Positions 13,762 through 25,211 of a stretch of 64,000 nt of DNA are shown in pieces. The position numbers and the translations under genes are program-made. The stretch's first letter is position 1; each line of letters starts with the position of its first letter. Source of the DNA: Gymnothorax reevesii (taxonomy: Eukaryota; Chordata; Actinopteri; Anguilliformes; Muraenidae); assembly GCA_029721435.1 (NCBI GenBank), contig CM056583.1, forward strand, positions 49,020,620 to 49,084,619. The letters run 5' to 3'. The notes beneath the pieces were generated by a model. The model saw only the letters and a list, made by a program, of their open reading frames with translations. It was not told where the DNA came from and did not search any database.

Positions 13762-14370
13762 GAATTCTGTCTTTTGGTGAAATTGAAGTGGATCAGCCTC
13801 CTTAAAAACCTCAAATCGCATAAGACAAGGCATAGATGGTCTTAAGTTTAATAGTCTTAAAAAAAGAGTAATTTACTGAACTGGAAATTTTGCGATTGAT
13901 TAAAAAAAACCCTGATCGGAAAATCTATTCAAAAATCCTTCTTTTTCCATCATATTCTTTCAATTTCAGAGATTGTTAATTAAAATCAACGTATTTGGGA
14001 CTATATATAATAATTTTGGTTGTCATCCAGAGCGTAGCTCTTTTCAAATGAGCACCAAGCACACCATGTTGTTCTGTTTCTGACAGTTGCATTATTATGT
14101 GCATTTGAGGATTCAAAGTGTGGTTTTGGATACTGCTAACTCAACCGTGTGAATCCTGTCCATGCCTCTTTAAAAGCAGGTGCAACATATAATTCAGGAA
14201 ACGTAAAGGCGATAAGCACTATTTCTTTTTGTTCCTTGAGATCTTTCACCAAGATCTGACCAAGTGATACATTCAGTTACCACCCTGGGTTTCAGTGGGA
14301 CTAGATGGTTTCGCTTTTAAGCTGGTTGTTATTCAGTTAACATTTTGTGAATTGAGCAGTAAATGGTTAA

Positions 14371-14524
14371 AGCAGCTTTCACACTGGATGCAAAACAAAT
14401 TTTTCGCACGACAGATTACATTCCAAGTCAATGCAAAGACGCGAATACACGCGTTTCTTTGGATTGACTTTGAATGTAATCTGTCGTGCAAAAAATTTGT
14501 TTCGCGTCCAGTGTGAAAGCGGCT
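14371..14524. mobile_element. 154-bp MITE with long terminal inverted repeats, PIF/Harbinger-like
   Basis: Almost the whole element is two arms facing each other. The left arm starts AGCAGCTTTCACACTGGATG, and the right arm read in reverse starts AGCCGCTTTCACACTGGACG. The arms continue through a shared segment containing ACGACAGATTACATTC. The element is flanked by the trinucleotide TAA on both sides (14368-14370 and 14525-14527), which fits a 3-bp target duplication as in PIF/Harbinger elements. It has no coding capacity. The family assignment is inference; the inverted repeat and the TAA duplication are seen directly. Confidence 0.75.
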
Positions 14525-17500
14525 TAAAGCTTAGTGAACCAGAACACCTGTCAACTGAACTACTGAGCTTATGACTCCTGAGAATCTTCAGTTGATTTCA
14601 GGCAAAGTCGGTTCTGATCACTTTGAGCTACTAAGAGGTGAGCATCAAGTGGGCAGGCAAATGGCTTTTAAAACAACAGGGATTCATTAAATCACTGAAG
14701 ATTCTCAATGTTATTTCTCTCTACTCTACTGTGGATGTTTAGATTTTCACCTCTGATGTATTTAAGAAAAGAAAAAGTCCTCATGTTTCATTCCTCTCTG
14801 AGGGAGTCAATGCATTTTTTTTTCAGTTTTTTTTTTATCTTCAGTCAGGCATGTGGATTGTTTCAGGAAAAAAGTAATAATAAATAATATAAGCACAATG
14901 CAATATGGACCATCACCTCTGAGTGGCTACTGTTGGGGTTAAATATCTATTCTCCTTATGAAAAAAAAAAACATTTTTTTCCTCCTTTCTTGCTTATTTG
15001 CAGGCTAGTGTCTTTTTTGAGGCGATTTATTCATATATTTATTTATTTTTACATTTGGCTGTCAACCCACTTGCATGGAGAGGCGTGTTCAAAATGAATG
15101 AATTTGAATCGATTTTTTTACCCAATGAAGTGGCCTCATCTTTTTGGTTCTCAGTGGGTTACCAAAATTTATGAGCTATGAGTTGTATCATTCCTTTGTG
15201 TAGAGAAAAGCTAAGTGATGTTCAGATCAATGGTGGCTTTACCAGGATTTTGGGGATCCAGTCATTCTAGATGTTGATACCGGATTTTTGTATGTTATTT
15301 TATTCTTACAGGAACATAATCAAGTGCATTGTTCATTTGTTTTGGTTTTAGTGCACAACATAAACCTCTGTGTACGTCTCCAACAGTCATTGTGTTTTCA
15401 GGTATTGTGGAATCATAACCCAAATCCCCAACACAAAGAGAATGAGCGCTAAAAAATGCAGTTACTTTTCTCTTGTATTTCTGAAAAATAAATAAAAATA
15501 TATGAAGGGTTTGAGTTTTCAAAAAAAGTGTATTTCAGGTCCGAGCACCTTAAAAAATTGTAAATATGGGAAGGGCATAAAAGGAACAAAAAACGCAAAA
15601 CCCGGGCTGAGGTCCCCCATACAGCTGAGCAAAAAAAAAAAAAAAGATTTTAGCTCTAATTCCATCCTTATGCGTCTTTTAGTAGTTTTAGCCATAGGGC
15701 TTGGCAGTGCCACCGCTGTCATCGTGCCAACAAAAAATCTGCAGTGCCTGCCGCATTTCAGTAACAGAGGTTTGTCTGAAACAAACACACATGCACACAA
15801 AACAGCGAGCCGTGATGGAGGCAGCTCTCCTTCGCCTTTATGGTTAAAAACAAATCCGCAGGGGTTCGGGGTTTCAGTTTTTCTTTTTTTTTTTTTCTTT
15901 TTTGGCTCCGAGACCAAAAAATTTTTCAAAGCAAAACGACTTGCTATAACGCCTAATATCTACGAAAAAAAGGTCACAAAGACATCGCTTTTTGCCTGCT
16001 GACTGATCGGGGCGTGTGCCACCCTTAGCAGGTACACCGTTCTAGTTGCGTTTGAATTACTCTCGTCTTCCTATAGATGTATTTGTGCTTATTGTCCGTG
16101 TGGGTTTGCTGGATTTTTTTTTTATTATTGATTTCTCGTCGGAGGAGGGTGGTTGGGTGGGGGCTTGGGCATGAGATAATGAAGGCTCTTTTGCATTGGG
16201 GAGCCTGCCTAGAATGTAATCAAGCACATTCAAAAGAACTTAACAAGTGCGGAGCTCCCTTAAATGCTTATTTTGAATTTTAATTTTCCACAATTCTATC
16301 AGCGATAACCCATTGATAGTTTGTGGAACACAGTGATGGCACCTCCAGACAAATCGATGAGATTGGGTGGCTAACAAAAAAATGGGAGTCTCAGCATATT
16401 ACGCTCTGCCGTTTTTCATTTATTCATCGATCTTTTGATTTATTCAGCTGTCCTCGTGCCAAGGAATTGACAAGTGTGCCAGGGATTTTCAGTTGGGTGC
16501 TCGTCGACCAATGTGTAAAATTAATTTTGAATGCGAAATTAGCTGCTTCCGAAGAGAAACGATGTTCCGCGTTTGCTATTTTTTATTTTTTATTTTGGAT
16601 GTTTGGAAGCCAGCTCCCTATGGCTACAGTGGCTCTCCTTTAGTACCTTTCAGACTTTGTCGGAGTTCTGGAAGGATGCCCATTGATGTCATGGAAACAC
16701 TTGAATTACTAAGAATGATTCATGTCTATGCAGTTCGCCCATCCTCCCCCACATAAAACAGGAATAGATTTTTTAACCCTTCTTTCCTGCTTGCCTTCAC
16801 GTCTCCTTGCATTGACTGCTGCAATTAAACTTCTTGATTTCACTTACATCCACATTGAAAACAAAGCCGATAACAGAAGACGTCGTCGTAATCCTTGCAT
16901 CCATGCCCTTTTCAAATTATTGACCCTTTTCTGACGAATCCACAGTATGCCTCTCCTTTGTCCTCTGTGTGATCTTCATTTTCTATTGAATAAATAGCAC
17001 AACAATGTGCAAAAAAAAGGCAAAAAGTGCACGTGAAAAAATCAGACTTCAAATTTTGACTTAGTAAGGAATATGATCTTGAATGGGCGCGATACTGACG
17101 TTATAAAATAGAGATGAATCATGTGAAAAAGGCTAACACTGGACCCTTTAAAATCGCACTTGGCACAGACTGGCTGTGCCAGTCTCCTGCCCGTCCCGCC
17201 CCTCCCCCTTACCCCTGACCTTGACCAATCTGCTTCCCTTTGTCATTCGTCACCCTCTTGCCAGCCTCTCTTCAGCCCAGGCGTGAGAGCTCACCACAGA
17301 GCTCTGCCCTGACTCCCAGTAATCCATCTCAAGCACAAATGTCTTTAAATTACATTGTATTGTAAATATCTATCATTTTTTTCCACATCCTGGGACAATT
17401 ATGCTCTCCTGACAGCCAGTTTTTGTAACAGGGCTTGGGTTTGACAGTATTATCGTGTGAAATTTGAGTTTTTGATATAAATGGAGTGTAAAAATTGTAC

Positions 17501-19301
17501 AGAAAACAATCAGGGAGCCTTTAGCTCACTGTATGTTTGGACATGCCTCTTTTGTGCTATAGAGATGTACCATTAATACATGTCAGCTCAGACAAGAATT
17601 TGTAGTTGCACCGTGAGTAAGTAACAGTTGATTTTTTTTTTTTTTTTAATTTGTAAAATTCCTAAAAATCACAATCTTACGCCCATAAAAACAATGTTTT
17701 CTCTGCCATATTTTTCCACAATATTATTTCAGCCAGGACAGAAAATTTTGCATATTTTACACTCATTTGTAAGGATGTCTCATCCACATAACTGCCTTTG
17801 ACATATTTCCGTGTAAGTAAGGTTAAACAGGCATGTCAAGGAGTTATCTAGAAAGAACAGATGACTTAGAAAGTTTTCCTGAATTTCCTTGTGCTTAATG
17901 CAATGGTTTATATAAACAAGCCAACCTAAGCATCATCATTTTCTCTGACGACGGTACTGTACAAAAGGTTTTAAATTACTGGCATTATTTTCTATTTAAG
18001 TCTTTTAATTAGCCAACACTCAAGATGTCTGACCTGTTCGCCCTCTGGCTCAATTAAGGGCGTTGATTGTTCTGTTTTTTTAATTATTATTATTATTAGT
18101 TATTATTCTTGGCAGCCGAAAGCTTTTCCAGTGTTTATAGAACTTGATATTTTTCCCTATTAGTTTTCATTATTTCTAATTTCTATTGCTACTCTTCTGC
18201 TAATACTCCATTTATTATGAATAATATTTTTGCAACCTGAGCAACCATTTTCATATTAACATTTTCCCCTTTATATTAAGCAATTAATGTTTTTTAAGCC
18301 GTTAAATCTTGGCAGACATGAAACAGTCTCATGAATTTTATCATTACTAGTAAATTCTACAAACTTCCATCAATGTCTCGCAGCGTTTTTTAAAAAAAAT
18401 AATAATGATAAAAAATAAATAAACTGTTTAACAGTTTCTTTAAAAAAAAAATGCTGTATTGTATGTAAATTGAACATAAACCTTGCCTGTGTGAATGTAA
18501 AAGTAGGATCAGTTTTTTTTCTTCTGATGTAATGATTGGTTTTCTTGGTTTTGGAATGTCATCCCCTCTCCTGGATGGAAATGTCAGCAGTGGTAGGAAG
18601 TGATTTTATGGAAGAGAAATGCTGTGTGAGAAAAGTTGTGCATGTGGAGTGTCTCTGCTGTGGAGCTGATTCGCACAAGAGCCCGTCTGGCCCTGGGCTA
18701 AGACTGCACACAATCCCCCCTCAAACCTGAGGCTACTGCGGGGGACAGGCACATCTAATGTTTAATGGGATTAAAAAGGAAGAAAGCCCATGTTGAGGGG
18801 CATGTTGGAACCATTCCATATTTGTTTTCCTGTTGGAAAAAAAAATAAGAAGAAAAAACATTTGCAGCTTAATTTTCTGCAGAAATTGCCTGTCATGAGA
18901 CATCATTTTGAAATTATTATTCATTATGGAGTCTGTCATTCTCAGTGTGCTGGAAGTTTACTCCACTGTCAGTCCATCAGTGTGGCTGCAGGAAGTGAAT
19001 ACGCACAACCCCGGTCGGTCTGTCAAACTCTTTGTATTTGTGTTTGTTTTGTATTTGCAAAAGTGTCAGTTTTTTCCAGTTTTTTTGAAGTTCTTGAAGA
19101 AATAGGCGTATATTATAATAATTGAAACCCAGAAAGTATACCAGGCATACTGGGCTTTTCTGTCCTGTGATGTGCTGAAGCATGTGGTTCATTAAGTCCT
19201 CCCATATTAGCCTATGAGAGCTGCTTCCTAAATTCCAAATCACTCTGTCTGACAACATCCCCCAATCATGGATGAGCACAGACACACTGGTTGGGAGGAG
19301 G

Positions 19302-19303
<2 letters not shown>

Positions 19304-19340
<37 letters not shown>
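19304..19340. repeat. (GT)n microsatellite
   Basis: A GT run of about 18 units is followed by a short G-run. Confidence 0.95.
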
Positions 19341-19342
<2 letters not shown>

Positions 19343-19964
19343 GGGACGAGCGTATTGTCCAGAATAGACTGGGGAATCACTGAGATTTCAAACTGCTTTT
19401 TAACGGATCTGTAAATCTATCCTATGTCTTTTTGTTCTCATAAAAATTATACTGACAAATTGAAGTGTATTAGACCAAAAGACGCTAGTGCTAGCATGGT
19501 TTCCGTTATAACCTCCATCCATTTAGAAAGAAAAGATATTTTCTTGTATTTATTGCCTATAATGTGTGCCTTATATATTTTTTTTAGTATAACATCCTGT
19601 CAAACCCTCAAACTTAGAGTGGCTGTGCATTGATCTGAGACGTCGGCGGTGTTTTCTTGAGAGTATGTCCCTCACAGAGGCAATGGCTGAACTCCAGGGC
19701 ATCAATTTCATGTGCACAGAGCATTTACTGCCTGCTCACTCTAACCTGTGTTTTGCATAAATAGACGGGGTGAAACTAAGCGGAGTTACGGGAAGTTGTT
19801 GTTTCGCTTCCTTCATGCTTCTCCTACATTCATATAAATATACACAGACACTCACAAACCAATCAACCAAAACAATAAAATCACTCACAGATGGGGCAAA
19901 TAAAGTTGATTATCTTGTAATGGCAGGGCCTATCGAGGTCTGCGGACAAAAAGCAAACTGTTGA

Positions 19965-20711
19965 TTCTTGATGTCGACTTGTCGGAGGTGGGAGAAATGG
20001 GACCTGAGCAACTTTTGACTTAAAGCAAATTGTTATGGCCAGACAAGGGAGTCAAACATCTGAAGTGGCGAGGCTTTTGGGGTACTTCCAGTCAGCAGTG
20101 ATGAGTATGTACTAATAGAGGGACGCAGGAGGGGATGGACACACCATGAACCGGTGACAGTGTTGGTCACCCAAGGCTCATGGATATACATGGGCAACAA
20201 AGGCTATCTCTCCATGTCTGACAGAGGGGCTACTTTGACAACAAGTCTCAGAGAATTTTTAGGATACTTGCTAGATAAATTTGTTGCAGTTGCAACGCTC
20301 AGTGCATCGTGCCCTGCTGTGTCTAGCGCTTTGTCGCTGCAGAGCAGAGTGTCCATTCTAACCCCGTTCACTACCGTAAGGGCCTACGATGGGTGAGCTT
20401 TTGATCTGCACCTAGTGGCGATTGTAGATGGCCACCTTGCTCAGTGAGTCCCGTTTTCTCTTAAATCATATGGGCTGGCTAGGTACGTGTGCACCATTTA
20501 CCTGGGAAGAGATGGCACCTGGATGCATTGTGGGAAAAAGACAAGCTGGTGGAGCTAGTCTGATGATCTGGGAAATATTTTGCTGGGAAACCCTGGTCTG
20601 GGAATTCAAGAAGAATCAGTTTTGCCGAGTCTGTCTTATTTTAGCGGCAAAAGGGGGACCTGCACAGTATGATGCGACTGGTTCTAATGTTGTGGCTGAT
20701 ATATGCGTGTA
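19965..20711 (+). mobile_element. Degenerate, internally deleted Tc1/mariner-like transposon fossil
   Basis: The sequence follows the order of a Tc1-like element very common in fish. First comes a degraded HTH-coding 5' part (around 20010-20160, with GTTATGGCCAGACAAG and CACACCATGAACCGGTGACAG). Then comes a transposase core read in plus frame at 20440-20600, with recognisable SESRFLLNHM, MAPGCIVGKRQAGGAS and FCWETL. It then jumps directly to the extreme C terminus, LAAKGGPAQY (20640-20670), and the 3' terminal segment. The middle of the transposase, which carries the later catalytic acidic residues, is missing. Frameshifts and stops lie in the 5' half. The terminal repeats are too eroded to mark exactly, so the ends are approximate. 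Confidence 0.65.
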
Positions 20712-21981
20712 TGTGTTGGCTTGTCTTTTGTGACACAACGAGCTCTCCGTCACTGCTTGACATCAAGCCACTGCAAGATGTTTAACCAGAGGAAATGCTC
20801 CTGTGATGTCAGCTCCGGTGTTTGTCAGTGAATGTGTTTTATAAAATGACTTCCTCCACATCAACGAAAGGCAGTAGGTTAAATGTGTGACTCTGTTCAG
20901 GAAGAAAGAGGGAATTTATTTACCAAGCGTATTTTAGTATTTCCGAATGAGCTCCACACCTTCCCAACTGGGGCAGTTTCATTGAACGCTATTCAAGCGT
21001 CTGCTGTCAAGGTCAACAAATACACTGTTGGATTCACTTTGTTTGCGATAGACACACCTTCTCATGATGTCATTCCTTGTTATATGCTATTACCTGCATG
21101 CTAGGATTTATTCTACGGCTTTGTAATGGTTTTTTTTTTCCAGTGCCCCGGCATCTGTTTTCACTACGTGAGCTTTTGCAACATCGTTGCTCATCTGTCG
21201 GATTCTTCCTATGGCCCTTGCTTGTAATGTAGTTAATTTTCATTCCCTGGCAAACCATTGTGGTAGAGTGCCAGGGATTATGCATTCCAGGCACAGGTAA
21301 TAGCCCTCGCGACCAATGCTTTGACATGGTCTATGCTATGTCTCCATTCCCTTGACTGGAGAAATAAATTCATCTGCTGTTTCCATGGAAGTAGAGTAAA
21401 GTTATTTTGTTTATCGGTCATCTAAAGGTCCAGGTGTGGTTGGAAGAGCACTTTGTTTATAAATGACACTTCAAAAAAATCATTTCAAACTGGGATTAGT
21501 TTAAATGCTAGTGGATACGCTTGTCAGCAAATTATGCATGCAATTTTTGTTGATAAACCGTGTTCTAAGTATTATAATCGTTATACTTACGGCTGCGCGG
21601 AAAACAAATATTTGATGTTGAAGCAGGAGCCCTGGAGATCCTCTGTGTTCATTACCCTCATGCAAATGGGGACTGCAGTTAAAACGTACAGCTGCGAGGT
21701 GTCGGATACTGAGGCCGAATTGCTCTGGTTGTACCGAAGAGCACGGCGAGATGAGAAGTGCAGTATTTGGGAAGGGAGGGGGACGGGGGTGGGGGACGGG
21801 GGTTGTCAAGTGCTAAAGAGCGAGAGACTGTGGAAACGCTGTGTCCTGCTGCTTTGCCGGGATACTGAAGGGGAAAATGACCATCTTCGTGCCATGGTCC
21901 TCCATGTATCCTCCATCACTGATCTGAAGCAATCCATCTCCAACTGAGACCTCAGCGGTCGCCTCATATTTTTTATATATA

Positions 21982-23410
21982 CAATGGGCTCCAAAATTTC
22001 TGGCATCCCTAACTGGCGATGCACAAATAGCACTTTAAAAAATTCTAAAAATATATATTTATGGAGAACCTCTAAACACCAACAGGTGAGAAATACTGCA
22101 ATGGAACCAACCAAAATCATTTACTGATTTACTTTAAAATCGGTGTCCTCCAAATATAGGTTTTGCAATTAATGGCACCCTCAAAAATTATTGTAAATAA
22201 CATCTACCAAAATTAAACCAGGTATTAAATTCCATCTGCTTAAGTTTTTGCTCACTGTTAAGGAACTATATCGAGCCATTACATCACTTCTTGTGTCACT
22301 AGGCTGTAAAATGGCTACAAGAAGATTCACAAATGATTGAATATGCCACTGAGCACCGTCAGGGCAATTATTTAAAAAATTCCAAAAATATGGAAATGTT
22401 GAAAACCTCAAGGGTTGAGGACGCAACTTAATTTTGCCCCGCAGGATACTGAGAGCCTGCAAAATCCCCTAAGAATGACTGTGAAGGAATTGCAGGCCTT
22501 GGTGGCATCTTGGGGTCACCAGGTTTCAAAAAGCACAACCACAGGCTCTTTTGTAGGGTTGCCTGAAGAAAGCCAGGGATGCAAGCACTTGTAGTTTGCC
22601 AAATGTCATTTCAATTATGACTGGAACAAGGTCCTTAGGTCAGATTAGGGCAAAATTGTATGTTTCAGTCAGATATAGCATCGGCATATCTTGTATCAAC
22701 ACAGAGATTCATAGAAGGAGAAGCACGTCATACCCACGGTGAAATATGATGGTGGGTCAGTCATGTTTTTAAACTGTTCTAATTCAAGAGGCCCAGGGGC
22801 ACTGGTTAAGATTAATGGCATAATGAATTCTACCAAATATCAGGATATTTTGATTGACTATCTGGTTCTTCTCTGCCAGAGGGATGAGATTAGGCTGTCG
22901 GTGGACTTTCCAACAAGACAGTGAACCCAAATCATGCCTCAAGATCCACGTAGAAATGGTTCTGTGACAACAAAATCAACATTCTATTATCTGCAATGGC
23001 CATCTCAGTCGCCAGACCTCAGTCCAATTGAAAACCTGTGTACTGAGTTGAAGAGGAATGTTGTTAAACGAAAACCCAATAATGTAAAGGATCTTGAATG
23101 GATCTGCTCAGAGAAATGTCAAAAATTACAGGAAAAGACTCCATGCTCTTATCCTCGCCAGGGATGATTGCACAAAGTATTGAATGAAGGGTGCCAATTA
23201 TTATGAAAGCTTGATTTTGTTGAAATTTATTTTATGTTCAGTAATTGTTATGATTTTGATTGTTTCCATCGAAACCATAATGAAGTATTGTAGACTTGTT
23301 GGTATATCCCGTTCCTCTATAATTATATTGTTAATATACATTGTATTTTTTTTTTTTTGTATTGTTTATGCATTGCTAGTCAAGGGTGCCAGTAATTTTG
23401 GAGCACACTG
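21982..23410 (+). mobile_element. Nearly full-length, inactive Tc1-like transposon with terminal inverted repeats
   Basis: The element starts CAATGGGCTCCAAAATTTCT. Its end, read in reverse, starts CAGTGTGCTCCAAAATTACT, and similarity continues inward for about 50 bases. Both ends are flanked by TA (21980-21981 and 23411-23412), the expected Tc1/mariner target duplication. The length of about 1.43 kb is close to the usual 1.3-1.6 kb. The transposase inside is broken and annotated separately. Differences between the two terminal repeats suggest an old insertion. Confidence 0.85.
22200..23170 (+). pseudogene. Tc1-like transposase pseudogene
   Basis: The protein would have cut and pasted its own element using a DDE catalytic triad. 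Plus-strand fragments in changing frames match the family in the right order: KYDGGSVMFLNC...GPGALVKINGIMN (22739-22850), the FQQDSEPK segment with the second catalytic D (22905-22935), and WPSQSPDLSPIENL with the catalytic E (around 22995-23035). A family-typical C-terminal ELKRNVVKRKP follows. Several frameshifts and stop codons separate these pieces, and the N-terminal HTH part is barely readable. No functional protein is possible. It sits between the terminal inverted repeats at 21982 and 23410. Confidence 0.8.
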
Positions 23411-25149
23411 TATGCATATAGAACCACAGTAAGGTTGGGCCTCAAGTAAAAAACACTTAGATTCGACAAATTTAAAACTCTTCCAGAGTGACTGAGTACC
23501 TTTCTTCTCAGAGATTTTCCCTCAGTTGGTGTTTTGATGATGGTGACGGACAGCACTAACTCGTTCTTCAGAAATCTGGTGACTGTGAAAGCAGTGACAT
23601 ATGCTTATGGATCATATTTATTCTAATAAAGGTATTAATTGACCCCTTGTGCCCTAAGGGGCTTAGGCCATTGTCATCCCGGAAGAGACCAGACCCATAA
23701 TGGCTGGAATGGCTCATCGTATAAATGTGAAGGTGATAAAACAGAATAACTGCATTGATTTGCAGTGACTTTTCTTTCTTCAAAAAGGAATGAGGGGACC
23801 CAAAGCATACCAGTATAATGAACAGAAACACCTGCACTTGTTGTGTTTGTCCACATATTCATTCAGGTTTTTAACTTGAAGTTGTCACCTGTCTGTATAT
23901 ATGTATGAGTGCATGTGGATGTGCATATATATTTATATATATAATACATAAGTGCAGAAATCCTTTGCAGGGATAACCTCAGAATTGATCTTTGATTATG
24001 GAAATGGATATATTCTAACAGGTGGCAGTTTGAGGCAGTTTGATGATTAAAATTAATAAATACGTTTTCATGCCCCAACTGTTGTTGTTCAACTGAACAG
24101 AATTTTGGAACTGAATGTATTTTTTGTGGTTTGGGCGCATCTGGCAGTTCTGCCTCGAAAAGTTTGAGGTGGGAAGGTGATGTTCAGTGTGTTTTCTTGG
24201 TTGTAGCGTTTGATTAAATGTATTTATCTGTTGGATTCTTTGATATGTGGTGGATATGCACCATTATACCTGTGTTAACTGGATGCAGTTGTGTTGTATT
24301 GCATGTGTTAGTGAGTTCTGCTCTGGCATTTCACATGCAGAATTAAGTCAAGGTTCACTTGAAGGACAATGTTCTCAGTCCCCCATGCACTTCCTTTTAT
24401 GCTGTGACTTGTTTTTGTGGCAATATGTTGTTTTATTAATAGATTGTTGTTTTTTTAATAGATTATATCATGATGGGCATGTTCCATCTATTTTCTAAAA
24501 AGATGCAAGTGATCTATTAAACTGGATGAATTTGAATTGAGACCGTGAGTTGTTTGACACTGGGTATGTGTAGGTGTCCAGCACCAGATGTGGAATGTTC
24601 CGGAGTCAAAAAGTAGTTGTCCTGCTTCGTGTTTGGTCCACACATGGTCTCAGCCTGCTGAATTCACTGATTAATTCTACCTCCCAAATGAAAAATGTGC
24701 TAATTTGTTATGCTACCTAATAATCTTGATGACTTCAAATTTCTAATCCTGGGTTTTCCGCCTCTGTTAAGCAGGTTGTGTTTAAATGCATTGCAACAGG
24801 CTGTCGTAGCACCTTTTGGTTTCCATACCTCCTAAAAATTGGAGGCCATAATGTTAGGTCCTTCAGCCCCTTCCCTGTGGCAAGGGAAGCCTGTGATGAA
24901 TTGGTACGGTTGGTCATATTTTGACATTTGTGCAGTGTTCAGATCATCTTTTCACTTATTTTACCAAATGCATATGCTGTCAAACACTGGCTCTCCGTCT
25001 CCATGCTGAGTACTTATGTTCAGCCCTGCTGGAATTTATTTATTTATGTGGCAGCTGAAGAAATGTCATTCTGTGAACATGTAAGAAATAAGTGAGTAAA
25101 AGTGAAATATTGTATTTAACTTGTGTTCCTCTCTGTTTTCCTTGCTCAG

Positions 25150-25211
25150 GTAAAGCTGATAGAGCATCCTATGCCTACGCTAGAGAATCCAGCTTACATG
25201 GGTGTCATCAG
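25150..25211 (+). CDS. tcf4: tcf4 internal coding exon 1 of 3 in window (exon preceding the NLS exons)
   Basis: The exon is 62 nt, bounded by a 3' splice site (tract then CTTGCTCAG at 25149) and a 5' splice site (GTAAGC at 25212). It enters in phase 1 (two bases complete a split codon) and leaves in phase 0. The readable residues KADRASYAYARESSLHGCHQ match the vertebrate TCF4 segment that ends RESNLQGCHQ; the human exon, as I recall it, is one codon longer, so an in-frame one-residue loss lies in the SYSSYG part. TCF4 (E2-2) is a class I bHLH transcription factor that binds E-boxes as homodimers or with tissue-specific bHLH partners in the nucleus. This piece belongs to the low-complexity region between the two activation domains. 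TCF12 and TCF3 match this segment less well, so tcf4 is preferred. Confidence 0.85.

Larger units (their letters stand above)
1..25149 (+). other. tcf4: tcf4 intron upstream of the first exon in the window (5' end outside window)
   Basis: The stretch ends in a good 3' splice site at 25149 (pyrimidine-rich tract, then CTTGCTCAG). I looked for the preceding tcf4 exons (the SHDNLSPPFVNSRIQ region and the activation-domain exons) and did not find them, so the intron is at least 25 kb. The interior has AT-rich single-copy DNA, several CpG-rich islets in the first 10 kb, microsatellites, a foldback, one MITE and two Tc1-like fossils, listed separately. Between about 10.1 and 13.7 kb, 14.5 and 19.3 kb, and 23.4 and 25.1 kb I see nothing beyond AT-rich sequence, short homopolymers and short unsupported reading frames. 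Confidence 0.75.

Noticed and set aside
17160..17185. GGCACAG/CTGTGCC mini-hairpin
   Set aside because: The stem is too short and common to support a function.
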